A stretch of 64,000 nucleotides of DNA from an uncultured Clostridia bacterium (GCA_944386045.1 CALWZO010000046.1:33584-97583), one strand, 5' to 3'. Numbered from the stretch's first letter, positions 17,252-26,833 are shown. Numbers and translations: made by a program. Notes: generated from the letters alone by a model not told the origin.

Positions 17252-18877
17252 TCAGCGTACCGCCGTTTTTTCCCTTTCTTCGGTCAGATGCCGCTTTATG
17301 GGAATCATGGCATTCTGCGCCATTGACAGACAGCGTATGCCTATATCTATATATGCTTTGGCGCAGACGACATCGGCCGCGCTTTCGCCGCACACCGACA
17401 CTTTTATACCGGCTTTGCGGGCGTTTTCCACAGTGATTTCCATAAGTTTCAGCACCGCCGGGTGCATGGGGTCATAATAAGGCGCAGCGCCTACATTCAC
17501 CCTGTCAGCCGCCAGGGTGTACTGGGTCAGGTCGTTGGTACCTATGCTGAAAAAACTGACATATTTGGCCAGCACATCACTGATAAGGGCCGCTGCCGGT
17601 GTTTCTATCATAATTCCCCAGGTTATGCCGTCGGTTTTTATAACCCCGTCAGCCATCAGCCTGTCCCTGACACCATAGGCCATATCCAGATAATCCTTCA
17701 CATCTTTTTCCAGGCTTATCATGGGTATCATGACATTTATGGGCCTTTCCATGTCTGCGGCGATATACAGCGCCTTTATCTGTGTTTCAAACAGTTCGCG
17801 GTGTATGTATTGCAGCCTTACTCCGCGCACGCCCAAGGCCGGGTTGGGCTCTTTGTCAACGCTGACATTCCCGGCCGGCTTGTCCGCGCCCACATCAAAA
17901 GTGCGTATGGTTACAGGCTTTCCGTCGGCCGCCTGTATGCAGCTGCGGTAAAATTCCAGCTGGCTGTCGAAGGTGGGCAGGCTCTGTTTCATAAACAATA
18001 TTTCACTGCGCACAAGACCTATGCCCGCCGCCCCGTTGTTGACCGCCATCGATATATCCTGCGGGTCGTTGCAGTTGGCATAAATTTCCACATGGTCCCC
18101 GTCGGACAGGACTATTTTTTTCTCTTTCAGCGCCATAAGGGACAACTTGGCCCTTTTTTCCTGCAATATCCTGTGGTTGAACAGCGCCAGCGTGCCGTCG
18201 TTGGGGTTTACAAACACCTCGCCGGAATATCCGTCCAGGCACACCTTCCTGCCGTTGTTCAGCGGATTTAAAATTTCGCTGTCCACGCCGCACACCGACG
18301 GAATTCCCATGGTGCGGGCTATTATGTTTGCGTGGCTCTGGTAACTGCCGCCTGCGGTTATAAATCCCAGGGCGTACCGGCGGTCTATGGAAGCCAGGTC
18401 GCTGGGCAGTATCTCGTCTGCCACTATAACCGCCGGCTCTGTCAGTTTAAAGCGTTCGCGGCTGCGGCCGTCCAGTATGTCCACCAGCCTGCCCAGCACA
18501 TCGCGGATGTCGCCGGTGCGCCGCATAAGATATTCGTCCCCGATGTTTTTCAGCCTTTGGCAGTATTCTTCCATGGCCATCTCCACAGACCTGGCCGCGC
18601 CGTTGTCTGCGGCGATGTGCTCCTGTATCATCCGGTTAAGGCCGAAATCATCCAGCATAACCAGCTGAAAATTGAGTATATCCCGATGTTCGCCGTCGCT
18701 GCCCATCATCAGCCGGTGCAGCTCGTCTTTGGCCAGTATGACCGCCGCTTCATACAGCGCCTTTTCCCTGTGGGTGGCCAGCACCACGCGCTTGAAACCG
18801 GTGATACGGCGGTTTATCACCTTTATTTTTCCCACGGACAATCCGCCGGAGGCGGCATTTCCAACATATTTAATCAT
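17252..18877 (-). CDS. ptsI: Phosphoenolpyruvate-protein phosphotransferase, PTS enzyme I
   Basis: I chose ATG 18877 (GGAGGATTTT before it) rather than the in-frame TTG 12 bp upstream that lies inside the ribosome binding site. The 541-residue product has the phosphocarrier motif GGSYQSHANIIART with active His182, LVRSE, FRTFDVGADK-like and SIGTNDLTQY motifs, and CGES near the C-terminus where the catalytic Cys sits. Length fits enzyme I (about 570). It passes phosphate from PEP to HPr for sugar uptake. No HPr or sugar-specific EII gene is nearby, so partners are encoded elsewhere. Confidence 0.92.
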   Translation of the reverse strand: MIKYVGNAASGGLSVGKIKVINRRITGFKRVVLATHREKALYEAAVILAKDELHRLMMGSDGEHRDILNFQLVMLDDFGLNRMIQEHIAADNGAARSVEMAMEEYCQRLKNIGDEYLMRRTGDIRDVLGRLVDILDGRSRERFKLTEPAVIVADEILPSDLASIDRRYALGFITAGGSYQSHANIIARTMGIPSVCGVDSEILNPLNNGRKVCLDGYSGEVFVNPNDGTLALFNHRILQEKRAKLSLMALKEKKIVLSDGDHVEIYANCNDPQDISMAVNNGAAGIGLVRSEILFMKQSLPTFDSQLEFYRSCIQAADGKPVTIRTFDVGADKPAGNVSVDKEPNPALGVRGVRLQYIHRELFETQIKALYIAADMERPINVMIPMISLEKDVKDYLDMAYGVRDRLMADGVIKTDGITWGIMIETPAAALISDVLAKYVSFFSIGTNDLTQYTLAADRVNVGAAPYYDPMHPAVLKLMEITVENARKAGIKVSVCGESAADVVCAKAYIDIGIRCLSMAQNAMIPIKRHLTEEREKTAVR

Positions 18878-18939
18878 AAAATCCTCCAATTTTCACATAC
18901 GGCTTTTCCAGTCGGTAAATTTATATGAGGTATTTTGGC

Positions 18940-20607
18940 TTAATATTCAAAATTTTTCACCAGGCCCAGCACGGAATAAGCTATAAGCAAAGGATGCACC
19001 GTAGACAGGTACATCACATAGGTGCCTATGCCAAAGCTGGACACTTCCATAAACGCTATCATCGCACAGCGCAGCAGGGCCATGCCTATAAACCCAAGCA
19101 GGATTATATTCAGCATATCTTCCGTAGTAAATTTTTTGTCTGCCAGCGCCTGCCTGAGCCTTTTTATCTGCCACATTGCTGATGAAACAAATGCTATGGG
19201 TATGAAAATTTTATAAATTATATTTACGGCCCTTAAAAATGTATGGCCAACGCTTCTGACCGGTGAAAGATATGGTATCTCTGTGTAAGGTATGAGGGCG
19301 GTTGCGCCATTTTGATGTACAAACTGTTCCACCGGCTGTATCTCATCCGTCCTGCCCACTGCGCGCTCTGCCAGCGGGTCACACTGTTCAAGGAACATGC
19401 ACACCTTAAACCCTGCCAGGGTCTCCTCCAGCACCCGCGGCACATACCGCGCTTTTATAGGCGGAGTGGTGGACTTTCTCAGCTTTGTGGAGCCGTTTTG
19501 GGTTTTCAGCCGGCCGCTGTCCACCGCCCGCTGTATCTGCCGGGTAAGCTGTGTGTAATAATCCTGTGCTTTCTGCGGACTGTCGTAAACCCCCAGGCTG
19601 GCCAGCGCCTGCCTGAGCGCCCAGTAAAATGCACCGGAGGGAAAATCGCCTATGGCTTCGTTTTTGTATCCGTTTACCAGCAGCGGCTCTTCCAGCGCCT
19701 GCTCCACCGGCGCAAACATCTCCACAGCCCGGTACACATCCTGCCTGACATCTTCCGGCACTGACACCATGGGATGCCAGTTGTCCTGTTCCAGGCTGGT
19801 GAGGGCACCGTAGGCGCTTTTGAATTCCCGGCTGGTAAAATCGCTGACAATAAATCTGCCGTAATACTGCCAGTTCATATAGCAGTATCCGCCTATTATC
19901 AATGCGCCGATTGCAGCCGGCGCCAGCATGGCGGCTGTTTTGACCGCCGCAGTCCTGACACCCTGCCGGCTGACCAGCAGGCCGGCTGTTATCACCAAGG
20001 CCACCGCCCCGAAAGGCAGCACCCAGATGCCGTCTTCACGCCGCAGGTATATGCAGCCGTAGCTTGCACCGTAAAGGACAGCCCACCGCCGCCACTTTTT
20101 TACAGGCAGGCGGCTGCGCAGTCCCACCGCCGCAACGGCGGAAAAGAACATCAGGCACAAGGCCGGGAAGATTGCATCGCGGTAAATCCTGGTGGCGTAC
20201 TGGGCGCTGGCCGCCGGGTTGTAAAGCAAAAACAGGAACAAAACCAGCGACGCCCACCTTCTTTTCAGCACCGGGGCAAAGGCTGCCGCCGCAACACCGC
20301 AGGCCGCCGCCCACAGCGCCATATTGCCCACCAGGTAAGGCACCTTGACAACATGGAGAAATGCCAGCCACAGCGCAAAAAACATATGTTTTGATATGGT
20401 CAGATAGCCGTATTCGCCCAGCCAGTTTCCGCTGACTATACTTTGCGCCGCCCTGAACATAAGGTCATCATCCAACGGGGCCAAAGGCGGGTATATGGTG
20501 ACATACTGCCGGTAGCTGAGCACCAGCCTGAAAGCCACCGCCAGCAGGATTATAACCGCTGCCGCGCTCTTTTTTATATCATCTTTTTCAAAAAGGAATT
20601 TTTTCAT
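18940..20607 (-). CDS. Multi-spanning membrane protein, glycosyltransferase-39-like
   Basis: This 555-residue protein has about ten hydrophobic segments, with a PLDDDLMFRAAQSI motif (about residues 43-56) in the first outside loop. This is the acidic-pair position used by GT-C enzymes of the ArnT/PMT type. A soluble region of about 170 residues lies between the eighth and ninth segments. It lies 62 bp upstream of ptsI on the same strand, but a functional link is not obvious. The start is ATG 20607 (AGGCGAGCGATG). It could be a mannosyl- or aminoarabinose-type transferase acting on surface glycans; substrate unknown. Confidence 0.75.
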   Translation of the reverse strand: MKKFLFEKDDIKKSAAAVIILLAVAFRLVLSYRQYVTIYPPLAPLDDDLMFRAAQSIVSGNWLGEYGYLTISKHMFFALWLAFLHVVKVPYLVGNMALWAAACGVAAAAFAPVLKRRWASLVLFLFLLYNPAASAQYATRIYRDAIFPALCLMFFSAVAAVGLRSRLPVKKWRRWAVLYGASYGCIYLRREDGIWVLPFGAVALVITAGLLVSRQGVRTAAVKTAAMLAPAAIGALIIGGYCYMNWQYYGRFIVSDFTSREFKSAYGALTSLEQDNWHPMVSVPEDVRQDVYRAVEMFAPVEQALEEPLLVNGYKNEAIGDFPSGAFYWALRQALASLGVYDSPQKAQDYYTQLTRQIQRAVDSGRLKTQNGSTKLRKSTTPPIKARYVPRVLEETLAGFKVCMFLEQCDPLAERAVGRTDEIQPVEQFVHQNGATALIPYTEIPYLSPVRSVGHTFLRAVNIIYKIFIPIAFVSSAMWQIKRLRQALADKKFTTEDMLNIILLGFIGMALLRCAMIAFMEVSSFGIGTYVMYLSTVHPLLIAYSVLGLVKNFEY

Positions 20608-20794
20608 CGCTCGCCTCCGCCCGCAGGCCGAATTTATAAATATCTTTAATATATTATTTTAGCATATATATCTACTTATATAAAGCGGTATTTTTGCATT
20701 TTTGTATAAAAAGTTAGATTTTGGCAAAAATATCGGTATTTTTTTACTTTTTATACAATTTTTCAGAAAAACGATAATTTTTTGAAAAATCGTA

Positions 20795-20823
20795 TTGAAA
20801 AATCCTCTTATCAGCTTTATAAT
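20795..20823 (+). promoter_or_regulatory. Promoter of cofE-like gene
   Basis: TTGAAA (20795-20800), 17 bp, TATAAT (20818-20823), 50 bp before the start codon, in a very A+T-rich stretch. Confidence 0.75.
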
Positions 20824-20872
20824 ATAATGTCGTTGAGACTTTTAATTTAACTTATAAAGCGAGGTTTTTTAT

Positions 20873-22066
20873 ATGTCAAGAACTGTCGGCGCGGTATCCC
20901 GCGGAATAAGAACACCTATCATCCGCCAGGGCGACGATCTGGTAAAAATTGTAAGTGACAGCCTGGGAAAGGCTTTCCGGGAAGAAAACATCACCCTGCA
21001 TGACAGGGATATTGTGGGCGTTACCGAAGCGGTAGTGGCCAGAAGCCAGGGCAACTATGCCTCATGCGACGACATAGCCGCTGACATAAAGGCCAAATTC
21101 GGCGACGAAACTATCGGCCTGATATTTCCCATACTGTCCAGAAACCGTTTTTCCATTGTGCTCAAAGGCATAGCCAGAGGCGCAAAGAAAATTGTCCTGA
21201 TGCTCAGCTATCCTTCCGATGAGGTGGGCAACCACCTGATCTCCCTGGACCAGCTGGACGAAAAGGGCATTGACCCCTGGACCACAATAATGGACGAAAA
21301 AACATACCGTGACAACTTTGGCGAAAACCGCCACCCCTTCACACAGGTGGACTATGTGGCATACTATAAAGAGCTTATCGAAAAGGAAGGCTGCCGGGTA
21401 GAGGTTATTTTTGCAAACCGCGCCACAGATATACTGAAATACACACACTGCGTGCTGTGCGCTGATATACACTCCCGCGAAAGAAGCAAACGCCTGCTGA
21501 AAAACGCCGGTGCAAAACTGGTGCTGGGCCTGGACGAAATACTGACAGTCCCTGTAAACGGCAGCGGATATAACCCCGATTACGGCCTGCTGGGCTCCAA
21601 CAAAGCCACAGAAGAAACCGTAAAACTGTTCCCCAGAAACTGCAAGGAATTTTGTCTTGCTTTGCAGAGCAGCCTGAAAGAAATGACAGGCAAAACAATG
21701 GAAGTGCTGGTTTACGGCGACGGCGCATTTAAAGACCCCCGGGGCAAAATCTGGGAGCTGGCCGACCCGGTGGTATCCCCCGGACACACAGACGGTCTTA
21801 TCGGACTGCCCAGCGAGCTGAAACTGAAATACCTGGCCGACAACCAGTTTGCAGACCTGTCCGGCGAAGAGCTGACCAAGGCCATGACCGAATATATCGC
21901 CCACAAAGACAAAGATCTGATGGGCAGCATGGAAAGCCAGGGCACAACCCCCAGAAGACTGACAGACCTTATCGGCTCCCTGTGCGATTTGACCAGCGGT
22001 TCCGGCGACAAAGGCACACCTGTTATATTTATCCAGGGTTACTTTGACAACTATTCCAACGACTGA
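20873..22066 (+). CDS. Coenzyme F420-0:L-glutamate ligase-like (CofE/FbiB family) protein
   Basis: This 397-residue protein starts MSRTVGAVSRGIRTPII, followed by DIVGVTEAVVARSQGNY, the pattern of the F420_ligase domain (PF01996) that makes gamma-glutamyl bonds using GTP. VYGDGAFKDPRGKIWELADPVV lies in the C-terminal half. Members are common in Clostridia that are not known to make F420, so the acceptor there is probably a different molecule. AAGCGAGG lies before ATG 20873, with a clear promoter and terminator: a monocistronic unit. The family call is firm; the substrate is unknown. Confidence 0.85.
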   Translation: MSRTVGAVSRGIRTPIIRQGDDLVKIVSDSLGKAFREENITLHDRDIVGVTEAVVARSQGNYASCDDIAADIKAKFGDETIGLIFPILSRNRFSIVLKGIARGAKKIVLMLSYPSDEVGNHLISLDQLDEKGIDPWTTIMDEKTYRDNFGENRHPFTQVDYVAYYKELIEKEGCRVEVIFANRATDILKYTHCVLCADIHSRERSKRLLKNAGAKLVLGLDEILTVPVNGSGYNPDYGLLGSNKATEETVKLFPRNCKEFCLALQSSLKEMTGKTMEVLVYGDGAFKDPRGKIWELADPVVSPGHTDGLIGLPSELKLKYLADNQFADLSGEELTKAMTEYIAHKDKDLMGSMESQGTTPRRLTDLIGSLCDLTSGSGDKGTPVIFIQGYFDNYSND

Positions 22067-22082
22067 TTTTGAATACAGGAAA

Positions 22083-22112
22083 AGCGAAGGCATCCGCCTT
22101 CGCTTTTTTATT
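22083..22112 (+). terminator. Terminator of cofE-like gene
   Basis: AAGCGAAGGC, loop ATCC, GCCTTCGCTTTTTTA, 17 bp after the stop. Confidence 0.9.
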
Positions 22113-22186
22113 TTCAGCAAATATTCCGCCGGGAATTCATTGCTTTCCAAAATGTTATAATTTTAAAACAAAATACTTTTTGTAAT

Positions 22187-22699
22187 TTATTTATAATCTA
22201 CCCAGTAGACCTGGCCGGTCATTTTTTCACCTTTTTCAAAAACTTCCGTTTCCCTTTCCAGGACACCGCCGCAGTTTATAATGGTCTTTGCGCTGGCGGC
22301 ATTGTCTTTTTTGCAGCATATCATCACTTTTTCCAGCCCGGTGGAGCGCATAAAAGGCACGGCCAGCTTTACCATCTGCGCCGCCAGGCCTTTTCCTCGC
22401 CGGGAGGGGCGCACTCCGTAGCCTATGTGGCCGCCATACCTGGCCAATCCGTCGTTGAGAAAATGCCTGATATCTATGGCGCCCAGTATCTTTTCGCCGT
22501 CTGTGAGGAAAAATACGGTGGCCGGCACCAGCAGGCGGGGCGGGTCTTTTTCCATCATTTCAAGATAGTCCAGATACTCTTTTATATCGCCTTTGTACTG
22601 CCGCACAGCCGCCGGGACCATGGGCTCGCTCCATTCGGCCACAAAATCGTCCAGCGCTGATTTCATGCCGGCGTCCAGCCTTGTCAGCCTCAATTCCAT
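22187..22699 (-). CDS. GNAT family N-acetyltransferase
   Basis: This 170-residue protein has the acetyl-CoA binding motif GYGVRPSRRGKGLAAQMVKLA in its second half (R-x-x-G-x-G/A) and NAASAKTIINCGG near the end, both typical of GNAT enzymes. CAGGGGG lies before ATG 22699. It resembles YkkB/YjaB-like acetyltransferases with a small-molecule or amino-group acceptor. Convergent with the cofE-like gene and divergent from the peptidase gene; no operon partner. Confidence 0.88.
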   Translation of the reverse strand: MELRLTRLDAGMKSALDDFVAEWSEPMVPAAVRQYKGDIKEYLDYLEMMEKDPPRLLVPATVFFLTDGEKILGAIDIRHFLNDGLARYGGHIGYGVRPSRRGKGLAAQMVKLAVPFMRSTGLEKVMICCKKDNAASAKTIINCGGVLERETEVFEKGEKMTGQVYWVDYK

Positions 22700-22816
22700 A
22701 AAACATTACCCCCTGAAAAATTAAAATAATTTTATCACACAAATTTTTCCTGTCAAGGTATATGTAAAACGGCAAAAAAGTGATAAAATTGACTTAATAA
22801 ACAGGAGGAGCCGATT

Positions 22817-23962
22817 ATGAAACAACTTTTAAGCGAAAGACTGGAAAAATATCTGTCGGAAAACCGGCAGGCTCACTATGACATGACCCTGCGGCTGGCA
22901 CAAATTCCCGCCCCCAGCCACAAGGAGGACAAAAGGGTAAAATGGATAACGGATTACCTGAACTCCATCGGCGCAAAGGGACACTATGTGGACAAGGCGC
23001 TGAATGTGGTGCTGCCGCTGAACTGCGAAAACAGCGACGAGATAACCGTTTTCTGCGCCCATACCGATGTGGTTTTCCCCGACGAGGACACACTGCCGCT
23101 GACGGTGGACGGAAACAAAGTTTCATGCCCCGGAATATGCGATGACACCGCAAATGTGACCGGCCTGCTGCTGATTGCAAAATACATTGTCCAAAACAAC
23201 CTGACACCCAAAAAGGGGCTGCTTATTGTGGCCAACAGCTGCGAGGAAGGGCTGGGCAACCTGAAAGGTGCCAGGCAGATAATGGAGGATTACAAAGGCA
23301 GGGTAAAGCAGTTTATCTCCTTTGACGGGACTTTCGGCAGCGTGTGCAACGATGCAGTGGGCAGCCACAGATACAATGTGCGCATAACCACCGAAGGCGG
23401 CCACAGCTACGGAAATTTCGGCAACCGCAACGCAATAGCGATACTTTCATCAATGATAAACACCCTGTATTCCATGAAGGTGCCACCCATGGGCAAAACC
23501 ACATACAATGTGGGCACTATTTCCGGCGGCACCAGCGTAAACACCATCGCCCAGGACGCCCGGATGCTGTACGAGTACCGTTCCGACAGCATGGAAAGCC
23601 TTGAAATAATGGAAAAGTTTTTCAACTCTGTGTGCGAAAGCTACAAAAACATGGGCATAGGCGTTGAGGTGCAGGTGCTGGGCAAGCGCCCCTGCAAAGG
23701 TGATGTAGACCGGCAGGCTTTGGAAGCGATGACAAAAACCGCCGTGGAAATAGGCCAGCGGATAACCGGTATGGAATATGTCTGTGTTGCCAGCAGCACC
23801 GACTGCAATATTCCACTGTCCCTGGGTGTGCCGGCGGTGTGCCTGGGTCTTTGCAAGGGAAGCGGTGCCCACACCAGGCAGGAATATCTGGAGGCCGACT
23901 CCCTGCCCACAGGCGCAAAAATTGCCGGGGCCTTTATCGGCCAGTTCTTTGATGAATTCTGA
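22817..23962 (+). CDS. M20 family metallopeptidase (peptidase T-like)
   Basis: This 381-residue enzyme shows the metal ligands of clan MH: H82-x-D84 in FCAHTDVVF, the bridging D109/D110 in CPGICDD, the catalytic Glu pair E143-E144 in SCEEGLGN, and GAHTRQE near the C-terminus (final His ligand). A dimerisation domain with GGHSYGNFG lies between. It hydrolyses small peptides or N-acyl amino acids using two zinc ions. AACAGGAGG lies before ATG 22817. Peptidase T is the closest type, but substrate range cannot be read from sequence. Confidence 0.88.
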   Translation: MKQLLSERLEKYLSENRQAHYDMTLRLAQIPAPSHKEDKRVKWITDYLNSIGAKGHYVDKALNVVLPLNCENSDEITVFCAHTDVVFPDEDTLPLTVDGNKVSCPGICDDTANVTGLLLIAKYIVQNNLTPKKGLLIVANSCEEGLGNLKGARQIMEDYKGRVKQFISFDGTFGSVCNDAVGSHRYNVRITTEGGHSYGNFGNRNAIAILSSMINTLYSMKVPPMGKTTYNVGTISGGTSVNTIAQDARMLYEYRSDSMESLEIMEKFFNSVCESYKNMGIGVEVQVLGKRPCKGDVDRQALEAMTKTAVEIGQRITGMEYVCVASSTDCNIPLSLGVPAVCLGLCKGSGAHTRQEYLEADSLPTGAKIAGAFIGQFFDEF

Positions 23963-24155
23963 TGAGCAAACAAGGTAATTTTGTATTTTATAAGAATACA
24001 TTTATATTGACAAATACGCCCACCGTTCTCCTTTGTTTTTTACACAAAATATACAAGAATATATAATTGTTATAAAAGTTTGAAAATCGCTCTGAAAAAC
24101 TTGCACAAAAATATTCAACCAAATTGAACATAATGTAGATTTTCATTTTTCTCTA

Positions 24156-24184
24156 TTCACAAAACAATTTTCTTGTAGTACAAT
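24156..24184 (+). promoter_or_regulatory. Promoter of highly expressed malY/patB-like gene
   Basis: TTCACA (24156-24161), 17 bp, TACAAT (24179-24184). The transcript would have a leader of about 55 nt with a GTACAG/CTGTAC stem before the start codon. The preceding 190 bp from 23963 hold no gene. Confidence 0.6.
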
Positions 24185-24245
24185 GTATCTCGAAAGGTAC
24201 AGTACTGAAGTTCGCTGTACAAAGACGAAAGGATGGTATACAACC

Positions 24246-25475
24246 ATGGCATATTCAAAATTCGAAAAAAGATTTGACTTCACCACAGTAACAGACCGTA
24301 CAGGTTTGGACTCAACCAAATGGGAAAACATCCCGATTCCGGGCGCAAAAGTTGAAGAAGGCTTCTCTCACATCCCGATGTGGGTTGCTGATATGGACTT
24401 CCCGACAGCTCCTTCCGTAATCGCAGCTATCCAGGCTCGTTTGGCAGCTTCTCCGGCTATGGGTTACTTCAACCTGGAAAAAACAGGCTTCCATGAAGCT
24501 ATCAAAGGTTGGCAGAAGAGAAGAAACGGCGTAGAAATCGAAGACAACGATGTTATCTCTTACGAGAACTCTGTTCTGGGCGGCGTTTCCAATGTTATCC
24601 GCACATACACAAACGAAGGCGATCCGGTTCTGCTGCACAGCCCCACATACATCGGTTTCACAGGTACAGTTAACGCTGCAAAACGTAAAATCATTCTGTC
24701 CGAACTGAAACAGGATGCTGAAGGCACATACAGAATGGACTTCGAAGACATGGAGAAAAAAGTTGTTGAAAACAACATCAAAGTTGCTATCTTCTGTAAC
24801 CCTCACAACCCCACAGGCCGTGTTTGGGAAAAAGAAGAAATCCAGGCTTTCGTAGAACTGATGGTTAAACATGGCGTTCACATCATCTCCGACGAAATCT
24901 GGTCTGACTTTATCGTTGGCGATCAGCCGTTTACTCCTACTCAGTCTGTTTCCGAACTGGCAAAACAGAATGTTGCTGCTATGTATGCTTGCACAAAGAC
25001 ATTCAACCTTGCTGGTCTGGTAGGTGCTTACTCAATCATCTACAACAAAGAAACCAGAGATGCTTGCCGTGAACTGGCTGCTCAGACACACTACAACCAG
25101 CCTAACGTTCTGTCTGTACACGCTCTTGTTGGCGCTTACAACGAAGGCGAAGAATATGTTGAAGAGCTGAAGAAAGTTATCAAATCCAACCAGGAGCATG
25201 CTTACAATGTAATCCAGACATGGGGTGGCCTTGTTAAAACACAGAAACCTCAGGGTACATACGTAATGTTCCTTGACTGGACAGAATTCTGCGAAAAACG
25301 CGGCAAAACAATGGATGAAGTTCTGAACAAGTGCGTATCCGTTGGTGTTATCTGCCAGGACGGTCGTCCGTTCCATGGTCCTTGTCACTCTCGTTTCAAC
25401 TTCGCTTGCCCGCACTCTTCTGTTGTTGAGGCATTCGACAGATTGACAAAATACGTTATCAACGCTGAGTGGTAA
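24246..25475 (+). CDS. Pyridoxal-phosphate C-S lyase / aminotransferase, MalY/PatB type
   Basis: The start ATG 24246 gives 409 residues beginning MAYSKFEKRFDF, followed by IPMWVADMDFP, the N-terminal signature of MalY/PatB cystathionine beta-lyases. NPHNPTGRVW and DEIWSDF are the cofactor-binding motifs and K251 (ACTKTFNLAGL) is the Schiff-base lysine. These enzymes split C-S bonds of cystathionine or cysteine, giving homocysteine or sulfide, pyruvate and ammonia. Codons are strongly of the highly expressed type (ATC, GCT, GTT; hardly any ATA), unlike all neighbours. Own promoter and terminator; monocistronic. Confidence 0.92.
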   Translation: MAYSKFEKRFDFTTVTDRTGLDSTKWENIPIPGAKVEEGFSHIPMWVADMDFPTAPSVIAAIQARLAASPAMGYFNLEKTGFHEAIKGWQKRRNGVEIEDNDVISYENSVLGGVSNVIRTYTNEGDPVLLHSPTYIGFTGTVNAAKRKIILSELKQDAEGTYRMDFEDMEKKVVENNIKVAIFCNPHNPTGRVWEKEEIQAFVELMVKHGVHIISDEIWSDFIVGDQPFTPTQSVSELAKQNVAAMYACTKTFNLAGLVGAYSIIYNKETRDACRELAAQTHYNQPNVLSVHALVGAYNEGEEYVEELKKVIKSNQEHAYNVIQTWGGLVKTQKPQGTYVMFLDWTEFCEKRGKTMDEVLNKCVSVGVICQDGRPFHGPCHSRFNFACPHSSVVEAFDRLTKYVINAEW

Positions 25476-25491
25476 TAAATTAAATCTTTTT

Positions 25492-25520
25492 GAAAGGGGC
25501 GCAAGCGCCCCTTTCTTTTT
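25492..25520 (+). terminator. Terminator of malY/patB-like gene
   Basis: GAAAGGGGCGC, loop AA, GCGCCCCTTTC followed by TTTTT; strong. Confidence 0.95.
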
Positions 25521-25666
25521 GATTGAAACGCAAAGGTATTTAATCTTTACTTGCATATATAAAATATGTTATTATATATTGTGCTGGTATAAATTCTTTT
25601 GCGGAAAGATGCCCTTTGCCGGGCGTTTTTCCGGAAAATAATTTTTGTTTTAAAGAGGTAATCAAA

Positions 25667-26833
25667 ATGCAAAGAGTAGACAAAGTAAAAAAACTGCTGG
25701 ACCGGGGAGAACTGGACAGCGTGCTGATACAGCGCTATGGACAGGAACACCTGGAGGAGCAGAAACTGCGCTATGCTGAAGCAGTGGACTTTTTTGGCAA
25801 AACCTACGGCTGGGACAGGAAGATAAACATTTATTGTGTTCCATATTCAGTTTTGCTGGCGGGCGATGGTGCAGATGTGTCCATTGCCACAGACATGGAC
25901 GCTTTGCTGCTGGCGGCAGACAGCGGTGTCAATGTTTCCCGTCTGCGTATAAAGAATTATACAGGCGAAGACAACATAGACCTGTACCAGCACGGGCCGT
26001 ACACTTCCGAATATCCGCTGACCGCCGGAGTTATGCGCGGCATTCAGCAGGCATTTTTGCATTTCAAATATGATATTTACGGTGCCGACATATACCTGGT
26101 GGCTGACACTGTGCCCGGTTCCGGCCTGGACGAGGCTGCGCACATGGCAATGAGCCTGGCATATGTTTACAACGATATGTTCAACGACGGCAAGCTGACA
26201 CCGTCACAGATTTCCAAGGCTGTGCAGTGGGCGCTGGCCAACTATGTGCTGACAGATTCCTATGCAACTGATACATATTCCTCCCTGACCGGTGAAAGCC
26301 TGACAGGCGATTTTACAAACGCCGACGCAGAGGTTGTCGCACCGATACAGCCTGATATGCAGGACTGCCGGATGTACACTGTCAACATCAACACAACTGC
26401 TGTTGACCTGCCGGAAGAGGAGGTTGACGGTCGCCTGGATGCCTTTATGGCCAAATTGGGAAATGATGTTGACCGGATGAGCGAAAAGGAATTTTACGAA
26501 ATTCTTTCCGCCATGGAAGAACCGGACTGCGAAGCAGCCCTGTTCCTGATGGATTACTTTACACAGGAAAATTTTGCCGGAATTTATGCGGTAAACGCCG
26601 TTGACGGCATAGGCAGCCCCACTGTCGAACAGACAGTTGAAAGCCGGGGCGAAACTGTCGGCGGGGCAATCAAATGGCACAACAAGATTTACCATCCCTA
26701 CTGGATGACCCTTTGTTGCGTCAGCGGTGATGCACAGGAAGCCTTTGAAAAAGCGATGGACCACCTTTTTGGGGAAAATCACACATCAAAGCTGTCATTT
26801 GCAAAACAGCCCGCCGCAAAAGTTATAGGATAA
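25667..26833 (+). CDS. Galactokinase-like GHMP-family protein with degenerate active site
   Basis: ATG 25667 follows AAAGAGGTAATCAA; the open frame further upstream has no ribosome binding site. The 388-residue product follows galactokinase order: a short N-terminal region, VLLAGDGADV (about 62-71) where galactokinases have the NLIGEHTDYN sugar motif, TVPGSGLDEAAHM (148-160) where they have the ATP-binding PGxGLSSSAA motif, and GGAIKW near the C-terminus for motif 3. The serines of the second motif are replaced by Asp-Glu, the GEHTDY residues are gone, and no MDQF catalytic aspartate motif is seen. It is probably not an active sugar kinase; a sensor or regulatory role is possible. Confidence 0.7.
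   Translation: MQRVDKVKKLLDRGELDSVLIQRYGQEHLEEQKLRYAEAVDFFGKTYGWDRKINIYCVPYSVLLAGDGADVSIATDMDALLLAADSGVNVSRLRIKNYTGEDNIDLYQHGPYTSEYPLTAGVMRGIQQAFLHFKYDIYGADIYLVADTVPGSGLDEAAHMAMSLAYVYNDMFNDGKLTPSQISKAVQWALANYVLTDSYATDTYSSLTGESLTGDFTNADAEVVAPIQPDMQDCRMYTVNINTTAVDLPEEEVDGRLDAFMAKLGNDVDRMSEKEFYEILSAMEEPDCEAALFLMDYFTQENFAGIYAVNAVDGIGSPTVEQTVESRGETVGGAIKWHNKIYHPYWMTLCCVSGDAQEAFEKAMDHLFGENHTSKLSFAKQPAAKVIG

Noticed and set aside
17252..18877. Enzyme I with unusual GGSYQSH active-site context as a non-PTS enzyme
   Set aside because: The phosphocarrier His, the C-terminal Cys and all other motifs are present, and GGSxxSH variants are common in clostridial enzyme I.
23963..24245. Possible S-box or T-box leader before the C-S lyase gene
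   Set aside because: The leader of about 55 nt is too short and none of the conserved S-box or T-box motifs is present; only a small GTACAG/CTGTAC stem was found.
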